This document shows positions 25,999 to 37,395 of a DNA stretch of 64,000 bases, piece by piece. Source of the stretch: Ceratothoa steindachneri. Taxonomy: Eukaryota > Arthropoda > Malacostraca > Isopoda > Cymothoidae. The notes beneath the pieces are model-generated. The model saw only the letters and a list, made by a program, of their open reading frames with translations. It had not been told where the DNA came from and made no database searches. A program made the translations under genes and the position numbers. Positions within the stretch are counted from its first letter, which is position 1. Each line of letters begins with the position of its first letter. The stretch spans positions 74,677,162-74,741,161 of the forward strand of contig OZ018320.1 of NCBI GenBank assembly GCA_963969495.1. The letters run 5' to 3'.

Positions 25999-26975
25999 GA
26001 ATGGCTGAAAGATAAGAAGCAAAGGGTAGTGCTAAATGGTCTAAAGTCAGAGTGGAGGGATGTTATCAGTGGGGTTCCTCAGGGATCAGTTCTCGGTCCA
26101 TTATTATTTGTCATCTATATAAACGATCTTGGGGAGGCAGTTAATAATAAAGTGTCAATTTTTGCGGATGATACCAAATTAGTAGTTGTAATTAAAGATA
26201 TTGATGATAATTTTAAAGTGCAGGGGGATTTAAATAAATTGTTATCCTGGGCACATAAGTGGCAAATGACTTTCAACCTTGATAAGTGCAAAGTTATTAA
26301 CATGGGAAAAGATAATAGAGAATTTAACTATGAAATGGATGGGCATTGGCTGAGCTCAGTAGATGATGAGAAAGATCTAGGAGTAGTAATAGATAAGTCA
26401 TTAAGTTTTTCTAAGCAGTGTATTGAAGCCAGAAATAGGGCAAATAGAGTGCTGGGTTTCATTAAGAGAAATGTCATTTACAAAAGTAAGGAGGTTATTT
26501 TTAAACTCTATAACTCTTATGTTAGGCCACATCTAGAGTTCTGTATACAGGCATGGTCCCCACATTTTAGACACGATATTAACCTTTTCGAGTCAGTGCA
26601 ACGGAGGGCAACGAAGATTATTCCTTCCCTGAGGCACCTTTAATATATAGATAGACTGAGGGTATTAAATATGTTCTCGTTCGAAAGGAGGTGTGTGAGA
26701 GGGGATATGATTGAGCTCTTTAAAAAAAATTCTGGGATAGATAAATTGGATGTTAGCAAGTTTTTTGAGTTAGATGATGAAAATCGGACTAGAGGTCACC
26801 ACTTGAAAATTAAAAAGCAAGGGTGTAGGTTGGATTTAAGAAAATATTTTTTCACCAAATGAGTGGTAGACTTCTGGAACAAATGGCCGCGGAGGGTTGT
26901 AGGTAGTCCAAATCTAAATGTATTTAAGAGTAGGTTGGATGAGTTTATGGGGAGGCAAGATTGTGATGGTTCCTA
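25999..26975 (+). pseudogene. LINE-A reverse transcriptase C-terminal half
   Basis: RT motif B, SGVPQGSVLGPLLFVIYIND, is followed by motif C, SIFADDTKLVVV, with the FADD catalytic pair. Then come NLDKCKVINMG, EKDLGVVIDKSLSFSKQC, ANRVLGFIKRNVIYKS and YNSYVRPHLEFCIQAWSPHF, and finally RRATKIIPSLRHL with a stop at 26642. The next frame resumes with a VLNMFSFERRCVRGDMIELF block, a second stop at 26860, and ends FWNKWPRRVVGSPNLN. Apart from these two stops the frame is readable, so it is a relatively recent insertion. Confidence 0.85.
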
Positions 26976-27251
26976 AGTTTTGTATATATTAATATTGTTT
27001 GTATATATCTATAGCTGCATGATTTAGCTCTTGACAAGCCATGATTGGTGATATCCTTGTTTCTGGACGCAATTATCTAGATGTAGTTTTCTCGGGAGTT
27101 TTGGTGCTTTAAAAAAGAGGCTGTTCGACTCGGAAGACCTATGATGGGCCCTTGTGTCTTTTGTCATCTGTTGTATTATATTGTGGGGGACTTTGATTTT
27201 GTCTTCCCCTGGCGATGGTGCTTTTTGTTTTTGATCCTCTCGTGTGGCTGC

Positions 27252-27390
27252 TTTAAATTGTATATTGTGGACGCGTGATTTGTCACAATCCTATGGATTG
27301 TTTAAATTGTATATTGTAGATGCATGATCTGACACAATCCTTTGGATTATTTATAAAGTAGTTGCATGATCTGATATAATCCTATGTGGG
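27252..27390. repeat. Three-unit tandem repeat in LINE-A 3' UTR
   Basis: Units of about 49, 49 and 40 bp, each with TTTA-A, a GCATGAT/GCGTGAT core and AATCCTATGGATT. Confidence 0.75.
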
Positions 27391-27680
27391 TGGGTTTTGA
27401 CGGATGCGGATGACCTTTGATAGCCCTTGCGGCTTTTTTCATCCGTGAAATTATGTTAATGTTAATGTTAGCTATTGTAGTTGCATGATTAATAATATTG
27501 ACAAGCCTTGAGTGGCGATGACGTTAAGACTGTATTTTTGATAGAATCCTGTGGATGCAACTCACATATAAATAGGGTGGAATGTGGGCCGTTCATGGTT
27601 GATTGACTCGGACGCTTCTTGTTATTCCATGTTGGATTTTATCATCCATCAAATTATGTTATGTACCACATAGCATTACA

Positions 27681-28505
27681 CTGACTAATCTCTGATGGCA
27701 AGAATATATATATTTTTTGAGATAGTTCGACCATATCAGGTGTGCTTAGCTGCCGAATTGTGCTTTCATTAGGAGCTACTTTACATTGAATAACATATAT
27801 TGTATATACGAAACCATTAATTAGATACAAAGTTCGAATTTAGGTCAATTTTCTATGATCTTAAACGCTGGGTATTAAGGCCTAAAACAATAAAAATCTT
27901 GTGTACTTCTTCAATGACCCTTACTCAGCAATTAAGATCATATCGATAAAAAACTCATTATTTTAAGCCTGCTTGTAAACTCAATTTTCCATCCTATCAA
28001 TTTTCTAGCTGATTTTGCTGTTGTTGCTGATTTCTTTTCTATCTATAAAAATCTTACATTACAAAGCCGGTAAGTTTATAGTAAATATTTTATTTTGATC
28101 TTCAAAGCATGTTGATTCCATAAATAAGATTTTTTTTAATCTATAGCAATTTATCTTGCGCTAGAAAATGTTTTTCCAACTGGTATAATTTTCTTAAACA
28201 TCCTCAAAAGTGGATGTCTTGAAGCGTTCTTATATTAACTAAAGATATTAATTTTCCATTTGGTATCACTACCGAAAAAGAGCAACTCAAGTTCTTAATC
28301 TTACCAAAATAAGGGATGAAAAAAGGTACTGGAGATTATTAATATTCCTCAGTATCCAGAAAACTATTAAGGCCACTACCTTGGTTTAACTTCAATTGAA
28401 TTGCGTTATTAGGAGCAGTGTAAGTAATAGTAGTATTGATGTCATTCTGAAACTAAGGCAGTAAGCCCTCTATGCACTGCAAATTTGAACAATTATAATT
28501 AATAT
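27681..28505. other. No recognised gene
   Basis: AT-rich sequence with no motif or long open frame. Confidence 0.5.
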
Positions 28506-28907
28506 GGTAAACATGTAGATGAGTGGCCAGGCCGGAAAAAATTATTTTGTGTAAATATTACCGTTCACCCGTATCTGAATATTCATGCATGTCAATCATT
28601 TCTGATGTCATACCCCACCCCAACCCCTATTATTATTCGCAAAACGATTAAAGGCACTGACATGATGTAGTTAAAGCATTCACCTCTGTAAATGTCAGGA
28701 TATTATAAAAATTAGGATTTTATACTATGGGGCTGCCCCCCAGACCCCCCCTAATTTAATGAAACTCAGGATCATCATAGTGCGGACCACGCATCGTGCT
28801 TACCCTCCCACGAGCCGTCCCCTATAAATGTACTCCCATTTCACATTTTGGAACACAGACAAAATAGTACATTCTTATCGGCCCGGCCGCTTGTCTACAT
28901 ATTTACC
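28506..28907 (+). mobile_element. Short non-coding element with terminal inverted repeats, left copy
   Basis: 402 bp. It begins GGTAAACATGTAGATGAG and ends with the inverted form CTTGTCTACATATTTACC, so both ends carry a ~28-bp terminal inverted repeat continuing into GGCC-GGCCG. It has no coding potential. The middle holds a G/C-run motif: on the opposite strand GGGGGGTCTGGGGGGCA, followed by a complementary C run. The layout is that of a MITE-like DNA element. Confidence 0.65.
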
Positions 28908-29032
28908 TTAATTTGGCTGAAAAAAGCCCCAAGGACATATAAACTGCATCTACAAAATTGTTTGAAATACGTAAATCGGCTTCATCAGGGCTTGTTAAAA
29001 ACTCAATCATCCAGCTAATAACTTCCTTAGAG

Positions 29033-29446
29033 CGTAAATATGTAGACGAGCGGTTGGGCCGATAAGATTGTACTATTTCGTCCGTGTTCCAAAATGTTTC
29101 ACGTTTTGGGAGTATATTTATAGGGGACAGCTTGGGGGGGGGGGGGTGAATATGATGCGTGGACCGCACTATGATGATCCTGAGTTTCATTAAATTGGGG
29201 GGGTCTGGGGGGCACAGCCCCCCATTATATAATCGTAATTTTTATAATGTTCTGACATTTACAGGTGAATGCTTTAACCACATCATTTCAGCGCCTTCTT
29301 TAATCGTTTTGGGAATTATAATAGGGGTTGGGGGTGGGGTATGATGTCAGAAATGATTGACGTGCATGAATATTCAGACACGGGTGAATGATAATATTTA
29401 CACAAAATAAATTTTTCCGGCTAGGCCGCTCGTCTACATGTTTACC
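29033..29446 (-). mobile_element. Short non-coding element, right copy in inverted orientation
   Basis: 414 bp, homologous along its length to 28506-28907 but reversed. Its ends are GTAAATATGTAGACGAGC and its inverse GCTCGTCTACATGTTTACC. The two copies are separated by 126 bp of unique sequence, so the region forms one imperfect palindrome of about 940 bp. Confidence 0.65.
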
Positions 29447-29945
29447 CCTTATAGATACTTGTTGCTCAAGTGATTTCATAATGACAATTTACCAGACTCG
29501 TATTAGGCCTCTGCTCAAATTTGGATCAACAGTGTGGGACACAGTGTATTTGGGTCATCTGAAACCACAGGATCAAGCAGATTGACAGCTTTTTTGATCT
29601 AAGTTATGCTGAGTGACTGAAATTCCTTAAACTGTATTCTGTGCAAAGTAGGCTCCTGAGAACTGACCTTATCAAATATTTGAAGATTTGGTAAGGATTT
29701 TCCATGATCAATCTGCCATTGCTCCTAATATAACTTAGAAACAATATCATAGTTATGGCTTAACCCTTAACCCATTCACTGTTAGGGGGCGTTTGGAGGC
29801 TGCCAGCTCATTGCTACATAATTGCCACAGGGCCTTTGAAATTAGGGTAAAGTTTAAGATAAGCTGCTGCTTCTACTACTTGTTCCTGTGGGTAACTCCT
29901 AGCCCTATTCAAAACTGGCTTCCAGTAACCGAACTTGTATACAAA
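29447..29945 (+). pseudogene. Degenerate LINE reverse transcriptase C-terminal fragment
   Basis: The only clean part is IYQTRIRPLLKFGSTVWDT, a standard LINE thumb-region phrase. Later shifted frames give LKLYSVQSRLLRTDLIKYLK and a final PI-NWLP segment, the usual order at the C-terminus. Stops are dense. Confidence 0.5.
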
Positions 29946-30845
29946 TAATTATATATATATATTAGCAGCCAAGCAGTTTTTATGATGATTCTGCCATTTT
30001 TTTATACTGATAGTAATTAGTCAATTAAAATGCAGAAATACTTGCCTTAATAATGGTTAAGAGGCTAGAGAGCAAGGCTCATAGGTTGCCTCTTGCATAA
30101 CTATTGTAGTGTTTATCTTAATTCGGGTGGGGCTAGTCAATACGTACATGTAACCCTGTGTTTGTTCGTTTCATCCAAGGTGCACAATTATGTTTATATC
30201 ACTGTTGAAATCTGAAGGCGCCCTTTTTATTTGAATTATAGAATTGAGGTGGGGGAAAGAAAATTAATGTTATATTATTCTGGCTTGTATAGATTGGCAA
30301 TAGCGATGAAGAAGTGATGGTATCGATCACGAATTGTCATATTTGTTCATAAAGATATTTTTTACAGAATATGGGGTAATACTTCAGATTTGGGGTGCAT
30401 GGTAGGTGGTGCTGTTAGTAGGCTACAATATATCTCTTATGACGTCAGATGGTAGCTTCAGATGTGACCAATTACAAAGTTATATTTTTGTTGTTGTTTG
30501 GGGGACTTGTAACTTTTAGCCTGTATTATTTACTAAATATCTGTGCCTCTACTCGTTTATAGTTTTTTTTTTAAGTTAGGTAAGGTTTCTTGATGTCTTT
30601 TGTTTTTATTTGTTTTCATATTTTTTGTTTTGCAGTGAACGATAACAGCTTCTTACTGGCAACGTTGTAGCTATAAATACAACCTGCTTAGCATTTTTTT
30701 TTCTGTTTCGTTATGGCTTTTTCATGCTCTAGTTGTGCTTCTTCGTCATTATTAAAATTCTGGTTTATTTTGCATGGCCGCAAAAAAACTTTTAGATTAT
30801 TTAGAGTAAGTATTGTTTGTCATTAGGTTGTTTTTCTGCCAATAA
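29946..30845. other. No recognised gene
   Basis: T-rich intergenic sequence with no coding motif. Confidence 0.5.
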
Positions 30846-30849
30846 AAAG

Positions 30850-31010
30850 CTGTTGGGGGGGGGGGACAGTAAATTCAAGGGGACTGCTCGTGGGGGAGAT
30901 ATCACTGCTGGGGGGACCACCGGCGATAATCCAAAGTTTCAATCAATTAGGGGGGGGGTCTGAGGCTGAAGCCCCCCAGTATATACTCCTATACAAAAAA
31001 TATAATGCCA
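30850..31010. repeat. Diverged relative of the 28.5-29.4 kb short element
   Basis: Shares the block order GGGGACAG, a long G run, TTTCA-T-AATT, a GGGGGGTCTG-GG run and AGCCCCCC-TATATA with the two copies at 28506-29446. It is partial and lacks recognisable terminal repeats. Confidence 0.5.
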
Positions 31011-31989
31011 TGATTGTTCATATCTGACGATGTTGCAGGTCTGTTCAAGGCTAAAGACTTCCTAAAGGATCTTGGAAATAAAATGGAAGAACTTAGAAAA
31101 TAGAATCAATAAACACTAGGGTAGATCACCTTGAGACAAAGACAAACTTCAAAACTAGTGCAGAATTCTGGGAAGCAGTCTGGGAAATACATGTTAGTTC
31201 AAAGTGGATGAACTTGAAAAAACACGCAGGAGACCTAACCTGGGATCGAAGAATCTACTGCAGAGGACCCTACGAAGTGGCAGGATGATGATATAAATAA
31301 AATAAAGAACATTACTTCCAGCCTAGGGATCACTGAACTTGTTGAATTAATGTATGTAACCCGTCTCGGAGCCAAGCACTCCAATTCCAGGAGACCCAGA
31401 CCTCTAAAGGCAGTCGTGAAATACGATGATCTAAAGTTGAAGATTCTCCAAGTAAACAAAAGGAGAGGATCAGTAGAGGAAAACCAGGGTGTAGTAAGTA
31501 CGCCAGATTGTATCCTCAAAGAGAAACGAGCACATGCTGAGCTAACCAAGGTAAGGTATTCAAAAAATGAGGATCTCCAAGCAAGAGGAACCAGAGGAAT
31601 GAAGTGGATAATTGCTGGAGGCTGACTAAAACAAATCTCTCCTAGAAAGCAAGAACCATCAGCAGCAAACGGGAGCAGAATGCCGAGCAGACCCTAAAAT
31701 GTGCACAGACTAGAGAACTAAACGATGCAAACAACACCGAGGCAAGAAGCAAAAACTCCACGCCCCTTTCGACCGAGTAGAGACAAAGCCTGATTTCAAG
31801 AGACCCAAGCACAGGTAGCCTCCCTGGGAGTGAGCCTGTAGATGTCCTTAAGTGTCTGTACACAAATCTGAATGGGGTTACAACTGTCCAGAAAAGTGAT
31901 CAACTGGCTGTGGTAGTGAATAAGGAAAACCCCCATAATTTTTGTTACCGAAACTAAGTTAAGCTCACAAGATGCATCCACCCACTACT

Positions 31990-32640
31990 TTGATTGTGAC
32001 TCCTATACTGTACATAGAAAAGATAGGGAAACTGGACAGGGTGGTGGTGTAGCAATTCTCGCAAGGAAAGATTTGTTTGTGACAGTGTGTGCAAGTGATA
32101 TTTGGAAAAACAATGAACCCATCGCGCCAATAGTTGAAATAAGAGGGATCAAAATCCTCCTTGGATGTAGCTACAGACCACCCAACTCACCTAGGGAGTA
32201 CAATGAGAGTATTGGTCAAAATGGCCAACTTTAATGTGAAGCAAGTCCTCATATGTGGAGATTTTAATTTTAAGGAAATTGATTGGGGGGAATCATTTTG
32301 TCCATAATAGTGAAGAGAGCGAGCAAGCAAAATTCTACAAGGCTAGTCAGGATGCTCTCCTCCACCAACACATTGTGGAATTCACCCATTCACGAGGAAG
32401 TGACACCCCTTCCCTACTGCATCTCTTATTTACCAAAGAAGAAAATGATCTAGTTGACCTCCAGTACAAAGCTTCCATCGGGAGCAGTGACCACTGTGTG
32501 CTTGGGTTCAATTATGTTGTGGAGGGCACACCACACTATCTTCCTGCACCCCCTAAGTGGGGCTACTACAAAGGAGATTATGCAAAAGCAAGCAACATCT
32601 TCAACGATGTCGACTGGAACACTTGAGTTTTAAGGCAGTA
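31990..32640 (+). pseudogene. LINE-B endonuclease domain
   Basis: Phrases in order: GGGVAILARKDLFVTV, IKILLGCSYRPPNSPREYN (the Y-RPP strand), a frame break near 32235, then a CGDFNF-like strand, HIVEFTHSRGSDTPSLLHL, and SSDHCVLGFNYVV with the catalytic SDH. This is the exonuclease/endonuclease/phosphatase fold that nicks target DNA. Stops and one shift inactivate it. Confidence 0.75.
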
Positions 32641-33010
32641 GCACCTAAGGGATGTGGGACACCTTCCTGAGCCACTACAACATAGAAGTAAGAGAATGTG
32701 CACCTCTTCAAGAAGTTCCATCTCCAGGATTCAAGCATAAGCCCAAATGGATGACACAAACTGTCCTGAACAAAATAAAATCAAAAGAGGAACCAGAGGC
32801 AGGTACCATAGATACTGCAGGGCTAGGAACAAAGCAACATGGGCAGTGAGAGCAGCCAAATAGTACTTTGAGAAAAAACTCCAGTGAAGTGAAATCTAAC
32901 CCTCGTGCCTTCGCATATGCTCAAAGCAAGACCAGAATCGAGGAAGAGGTACTGCGTGTCCACAGACCAGACGGATCTACCACAAGTTGCACTAGAGAAA
33001 CCCTGTGAGC

Positions 33011-33024
33011 TCATGAACAAAGCC
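33011..33024 (+). repeat. Left target-site duplication of LINE-C
   Basis: TCATGAACAAAGCC, repeated exactly at 39734-39747. Confidence 0.93.
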
Positions 33025-33345
33025 CCCGTAAGGGGCGCGGCGATTTGCAAACCTGGCCGCCGTGCTGACGGGATCCAGCGCTCCGTCCGGCCCCAGCTTA
33101 GCCTCTCTTCCTTCCTTCAGATAGCCCGATTTCTCCCCTACCTCGTCGCTTTTCATACAACCTCTCCCACAACTTTCTCTGGTCAGCCTCTAATTTCACA
33201 GGGTAGAATGCTGACCTTCTTCTCAAGCCAACCCCCCCGGATCGGGGCTGGGGGGGAGGGGACATTGTTCCCTAACCCCTCACATCCCTTTTCTTCTCCT
33301 CTTCACAACCTATATTTTTTACGCCGTGTTCAAGGTGGAGCCGCC

Positions 33346-33456
33346 ATGCCGATGGACTGCCAGGCCACCAGGCGGGAGGGGTGGTCCCGAATGGCGGTGC
33401 CTGGCTCTGCCGGGCTTGTAAGCACCTCTCGCAGTGCGGGCAACTGCAAGAGGTGA
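33346..33456 (+). CDS. Small upstream ORF in LINE-C 5' UTR (36 codons)
   Basis: It starts GCCGCCATGCCGATGG, a strong initiation context, and ends TGA. The equivalent in copy 4 (58420-58530) has the same length, start and stop with six amino-acid changes. The overlapping frame, with CRACKHLSQCG, is also open in both copies, so which frame (if either) is translated is undecided. Both lie upstream of the ORF1 start. Confidence 0.4.
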   Translation: MPMDCQATRREGWSRMAVPGSAGLVSTSRSAGNCKR

Positions 33457-33492
33457 TGAGCTATTGCGTCCCGTATTAAAAAGAGGGTCACC

Positions 33493-35500
33493 ATGCCCAT
33501 GTATGACAAAAAAAAAACAAACCAACCCCCAACTTCCCCAAGAAAATCAACGGAGCCGCCCTCGGGCAGCTCCACCGAGAAAATGGAGGTCCCCCCCCCC
33601 TTGTGCTTGCGCAAGGGACCCTCCATAATTCTTTAACCGGAGAGGAGGCTTACTCCTCTTCTACGCCTAGGGGTGTAGGGGACTCCCCCTCACCCCCTTC
33701 TCTGGAGGTGCTTTCAGCACCTCCCTATCTCCAGCGGCAGTCCCTCCTTTGCTTTCTAAGGGGACTGCCAAGAAAGCCAGCAGGCAGCCCATTGCCGACC
33801 GCCCCTCGTGCAAGCGGCTCGGTAGGGCAAACCCCCTTAGGGGGGAGAGGGAAGCCAGGCCCCTTCGGTCGCTTCCCTCAAAAGACCTGCTGGCAAGAAT
33901 TTTAAACCTTGCTGGGGTCAAGGTCTGTGCCTCCCCACACAAGACTGGCGACACTGCCAAGGGGACCTGCGATGTCCTGGGAGGGGATGGCCAACTGGAG
34001 GCCCCTCCTGTGATAGACATGGTCCTTGAGGAGACCCAGCCTCAGATGGTAGGGCCTTGCATGGGGGGGGGATTCCGGGCTCGGCGCCAAGCACCGAACC
34101 CGAATCCGCCCCTATGCAAGGTCCCCCTCAAACGGCCGAGGGCTCCGAGGCAGTAAAAGGAGGGGAGGGATCTCCTCCGACAGGTGCCCCTACGACGACC
34201 AGGACCTTCTCCATTTCGGAGAGGGACCTGGCTGAGGCCGGCCAATCTGGCATGGGGGCTTCTGCCGGCGGAGGTGAGAAGCGGGTTCATTCCCCGCCCT
34301 CCTCCTAAAAAGAAAAATACTAAAAAGACGAAGAAGACTCGGGGCTCCTCTCCATCTGCGGGGGCTGCGGGGACAGATGGGTCTGCTGCCACTTTGGTAG
34401 GCGACCAAGCCAAGATCGGCACATCCGGCCCCTCTACCCCCTTGTGTGCGGAGCCCCTGACTAAGACTAACACCAAGAATGCACAGGGAGGAGCCTAGAT
34501 GACATCGGGGCCCCTGATTCAGAGGTTACCTGGCGTTTTTGAGCCCGCTGGCTTCAAGCGCTTTCCTCGTTATTCGCTCCACTGATGGCAGCATGTTGTC
34601 CAAGGGCAACATGATCCATCAGAGGAGAGGATTAGCTAGTGCAATTGGTAGAGAGCCGAAGGTAACCCGTTTCTCGGACGGGAGCCTTCTGGTGAATGCG
34701 TCGAATCCCGCCGAGGCGGCCAAGATAAGTGCTCTTCGGACACTTCATGGCACCCCGGTGAGTGTGACGCCGGACTCTACCATTGACTTTGTGAAAGGTG
34801 TAGTTTATGTGAGGCAACTCATTGACTACTCCATTGAGGACATCACCTTAGAGCTGGCCCACCATGGGGCGGTCAAGGTCGAACGTGTGATGAGAAAACA
34901 GGGAGGGGCCTCGAGACCCACCCCTACACTCTTCATCACGTTCGACTGTGACAAGCTCCCTGAGTCGGTACGTGCCGGTTGGTACCGCTACCGCGTGAAG
35001 GCATTCGTGCCACTGCCGCGTCGGTGCTATTACTGTCACTGCTTCGGCCACACGAATCGTCATGTAGACGTGCAAAATCGGGGTCACCCGAAGTCTGTGT
35101 AAATTGCTCCAAGGTCGCACACGATAAGTCCAAATCGTGTGTGGCCAAGTGTGTCAATTGCGGAGAGCCGCACCCTGCTTCTTCGAAGCAATGTGGTGCA
35201 TATCTCCTTGAGAAAGAAATCCTGGCCGTTCAGGCCCAGGATCGACTCTCATTCCGCGAGGCTAAGGACTTGGTCCTGGCGCGACCGGCTCTGCCTGGGA
35301 CGTCATATGCCTCAATAGTTAGAAAAGCACCCTCTGCTCCTGGCCCATCCAGGACAACGAGCACGGTTGTTTCCGCGCCCATTCGGAGCCCTTCTGCGCC
35401 CTCTACTACACCCGGGCGCTCCCCTGGTAGAGCTGGCGGCAAAAAGGGTTCACACCCAGCCTGGCTAAAACTAGGGCTCCCCCCTCTTCCCCCAGCGTGA
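33493..35500 (+). pseudogene. LINE-C ORF1, gag-like RNA-binding protein
   Basis: The likely start is CACCATGCCC at 33493, conserved at 58567 in copy 4. The first 300 codons are a low-complexity Pro/Ser/Gly region spread over several frames. The structured part begins near 34545: FLVIRSTDGSMLSKG, then RGLASAIGREPKVTRFSDGS and DKLPESVRAGWYRYRVKAF, typical of I-type ORF1. CCHC fingers follow: CYYCHCFGHTNRHC split by a frameshift near 35070, then CVNCSKVAHDKSKSC and CVNCGEPHPASSKQC. It ends in a basic, Ser/Pro-rich tail. It binds element RNA. At least two frame breaks. Confidence 0.8.
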
Positions 35501-35823
35501 CCGTTTCCCGTAAGGCGAAACGGCCACGCGCCTCCACAGAGTCGTTAGACTCACAGGAGGCAACACCCCTGAAGATTGTCGCTAGGCCATCTTCTGGGGT
35601 TCCTAAAGCTGTTCCCCGAAAGGAGGACAGCAACAAAGGACCTTCGGCCCCTTCGCCCACGCCCCGAGGTGGAGCGAGTGGCTCGGAGACGGTGGTTCCT
35701 CGAAAAGAGGGCCCCCCGCCTCCCGAGCCGCAACGCCCGCCTAAGGTTTCGAGGCGGAGGGAGGAAAAGACTTCGCATGGTGAGCCCAACCTTCCCCAAT
35801 AAGTCCTCGAAGGCGACAGCGCT

Positions 35824-37395
35824 TTGTCCGGCCAACAGCGCCCGGGGTTCTGCCCCCGGGAAGCGTACGTCCATTCCCGTGAGGGTCTTCAATTCGAGGA
35901 GGGCCCCCGCGTCTCCTCCGAGCTAGGCCTGGAGGGCATATTCCTTCAATGGAATTGCCGTGGACTCCGGGCCAACTGGGAGGAGCTGCGGAGGCTCGTC
36001 TCGTCCCGTTCCCTGTTAGCTATTTTTTTGCAGGAGACCATGCTAGGCGCGTGCCCGCTGCCTGCCCTCCCGAGGTATAAGTGTCTTGCGACCCCACCAC
36101 CGCGGGATGGCCGGGCTGGGGGATGCGCGGTTTACACCCGGCATGATGTCTCCATTCTTCCTTTCTCTTTAGATACCTCCTTTCAGGCAGTGGCGGTGCA
36201 GCTGCACCTGGATAGGAGGTATACTATCATTTCTGCGTACATTCCACCGTCAGCTGACTTCGACGCGGGGGACTTCCGCCACGTCGTGGCACGGTTGCCG
36301 AGGCCCTATCTCTTGCTTGGAGATCTGAACGGCAGGCATCCTCTCTGGGGAGATTACTCCATAAATCCCAGGGGACAAGTCCTTGCCGATCTGATCGAAG
36401 AGCTTGAGATGGGTGTCCTAAACGTGGATGAGTTTACGCATCACTGTCCGAGAACCGCTTCATTTTCTTGCCTTGACCTATCTTTGTGCTCTTCGGATGC
36501 ACAGCCTGATTTTGATTGGGGGGTGGTCGATGACCTCCATGGTAGTGATCACTTTCCCATTCAAATATCATTTTCAGGGCAACTGCCGCCTGAGAGACCA
36601 CCTCGGTGGTGCTTGGCGCGGGCGCGGTGGCCTGCATTTCAGGAAATGACTGAATTCTCTATGTCAGTCGAGGAGTTTAGGTCGGTAGATGAGGCCGTTG
36701 AGTTCTTCTCCGTCAACCTCATCGCCGTGGGCCTGACTACTATTCCTAGGACGTCTGGACGTTTTGCACACCGACCACTCCCATGGTGGTCGGCCGAGTG
36801 TGAGACGGCCCTGAAACAGAAGAGTTATGCCTACATGCGCTATAAGCGCCGCCCGAACGATTTCACTGTCGCTGAATTTCGTCGGGCTAGGGCTAGGTTC
36901 CGGTATGTTTCGAAGCACGCCCGCCGCTCTTCTTGCCGGGCATACGTGTCTTCACTTAACGGGAAGACCCCTTTAGCTGAGGTGTGGAAGCGAGTCAAAA
37001 GGATTCTGGGCAAGTTCTCGCAGGACCCCCCTCCTGTTCTCCAGGAAAATAGGACCGCAATCCCGGACCCCGCGTCCGTGGCGGAATCCTTAGCCACCGC
37101 TTTTTCCGCATTCTCTAGCCGTGATGCTGCTCCGCCAGCATTCAATGCACGTCGTGATGTCGCGGACACCGCCCATGGTCCGGACGATGTCCCGTACGCC
37201 ATGCTTCGACACCTGGGTGAGCGAGGCATGGCCTTTCTGTTAGATTTGTTCAACAGGATCTGGGTGGAGGGTCTTCTCCCAGACTCCTGGCGAATCGCCT
37301 TCTCCCAGACTCCTGGCGAATCGCTACTGTGCTCGCCTTTCGCAAGCCGGGAAGAGATCACTCTACTCCGACCGGTTTCCGCCCAATCTCTCTAA
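35824..37395 (+). pseudogene. LINE-C ORF2, endonuclease and RT N-terminus
   Basis: 523 open codons. The endonuclease runs from about residue 40: LQWNCRGLRANWEEL, LAIFLQETML, YTIISAYIPPSADFD, LLLGDLNGRHPLWG and HGSDHFPIQISF, covering the catalytic N, E, Y, D-N and SDH positions. A linker of about 200 residues follows. Near the end, DVPYAMLRHLGERGMAFLL and the IWVEGLLPDSWR segment are the RT N-terminus. The frame then fails at 37299 because of an exact 26-bp tandem duplication; the RT resumes in another frame at 37329. Confidence 0.9.
37273..37324 (+). repeat. 26-bp tandem duplication that breaks LINE-C ORF2
   Basis: Two exact copies (37273-37298 and 37299-37324) of a unit starting CTTCTCCCAGACTCCTGG. 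Since 26 is not a multiple of three, the reading frame shifts inside the RT domain. Confidence 0.95.

Larger units (their letters stand above)
25979..27680 (+). mobile_element. CR1/Jockey-type LINE (LINE-A), 5'-truncated, with 3' UTR
   Basis: The coding part ends near 26975, and about 700 bp of 3' sequence follows with a short minisatellite (27252-27390). The 5' side (endonuclease and RT fingers) is missing, the usual result of incomplete reverse transcription. The C-terminal block order is the same as in the fragment at 5640-6195. Confidence 0.75.
31030..33024 (+). mobile_element. CR1-like LINE-B, 5' segment (ORF1 region and endonuclease)
   Basis: The 5' part of a LINE that continues at 39748 after being split by LINE-C. 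31350-31980 holds a charged, decayed ORF1-like region. From 31990 comes the apurinic-type endonuclease. The junction phrase ELMNKAF lies just before the RT domain. Confidence 0.7.

Noticed and set aside
36840..37361. Long antisense open frames opposite LINE-C ORF1 and ORF2 (also 33667-34020, 34042-34476, 35406-35789, 37440-37925, 39037-39429)
   Set aside because: They are shadows of GC-rich coding sequence on the + strand; no family motif appears.
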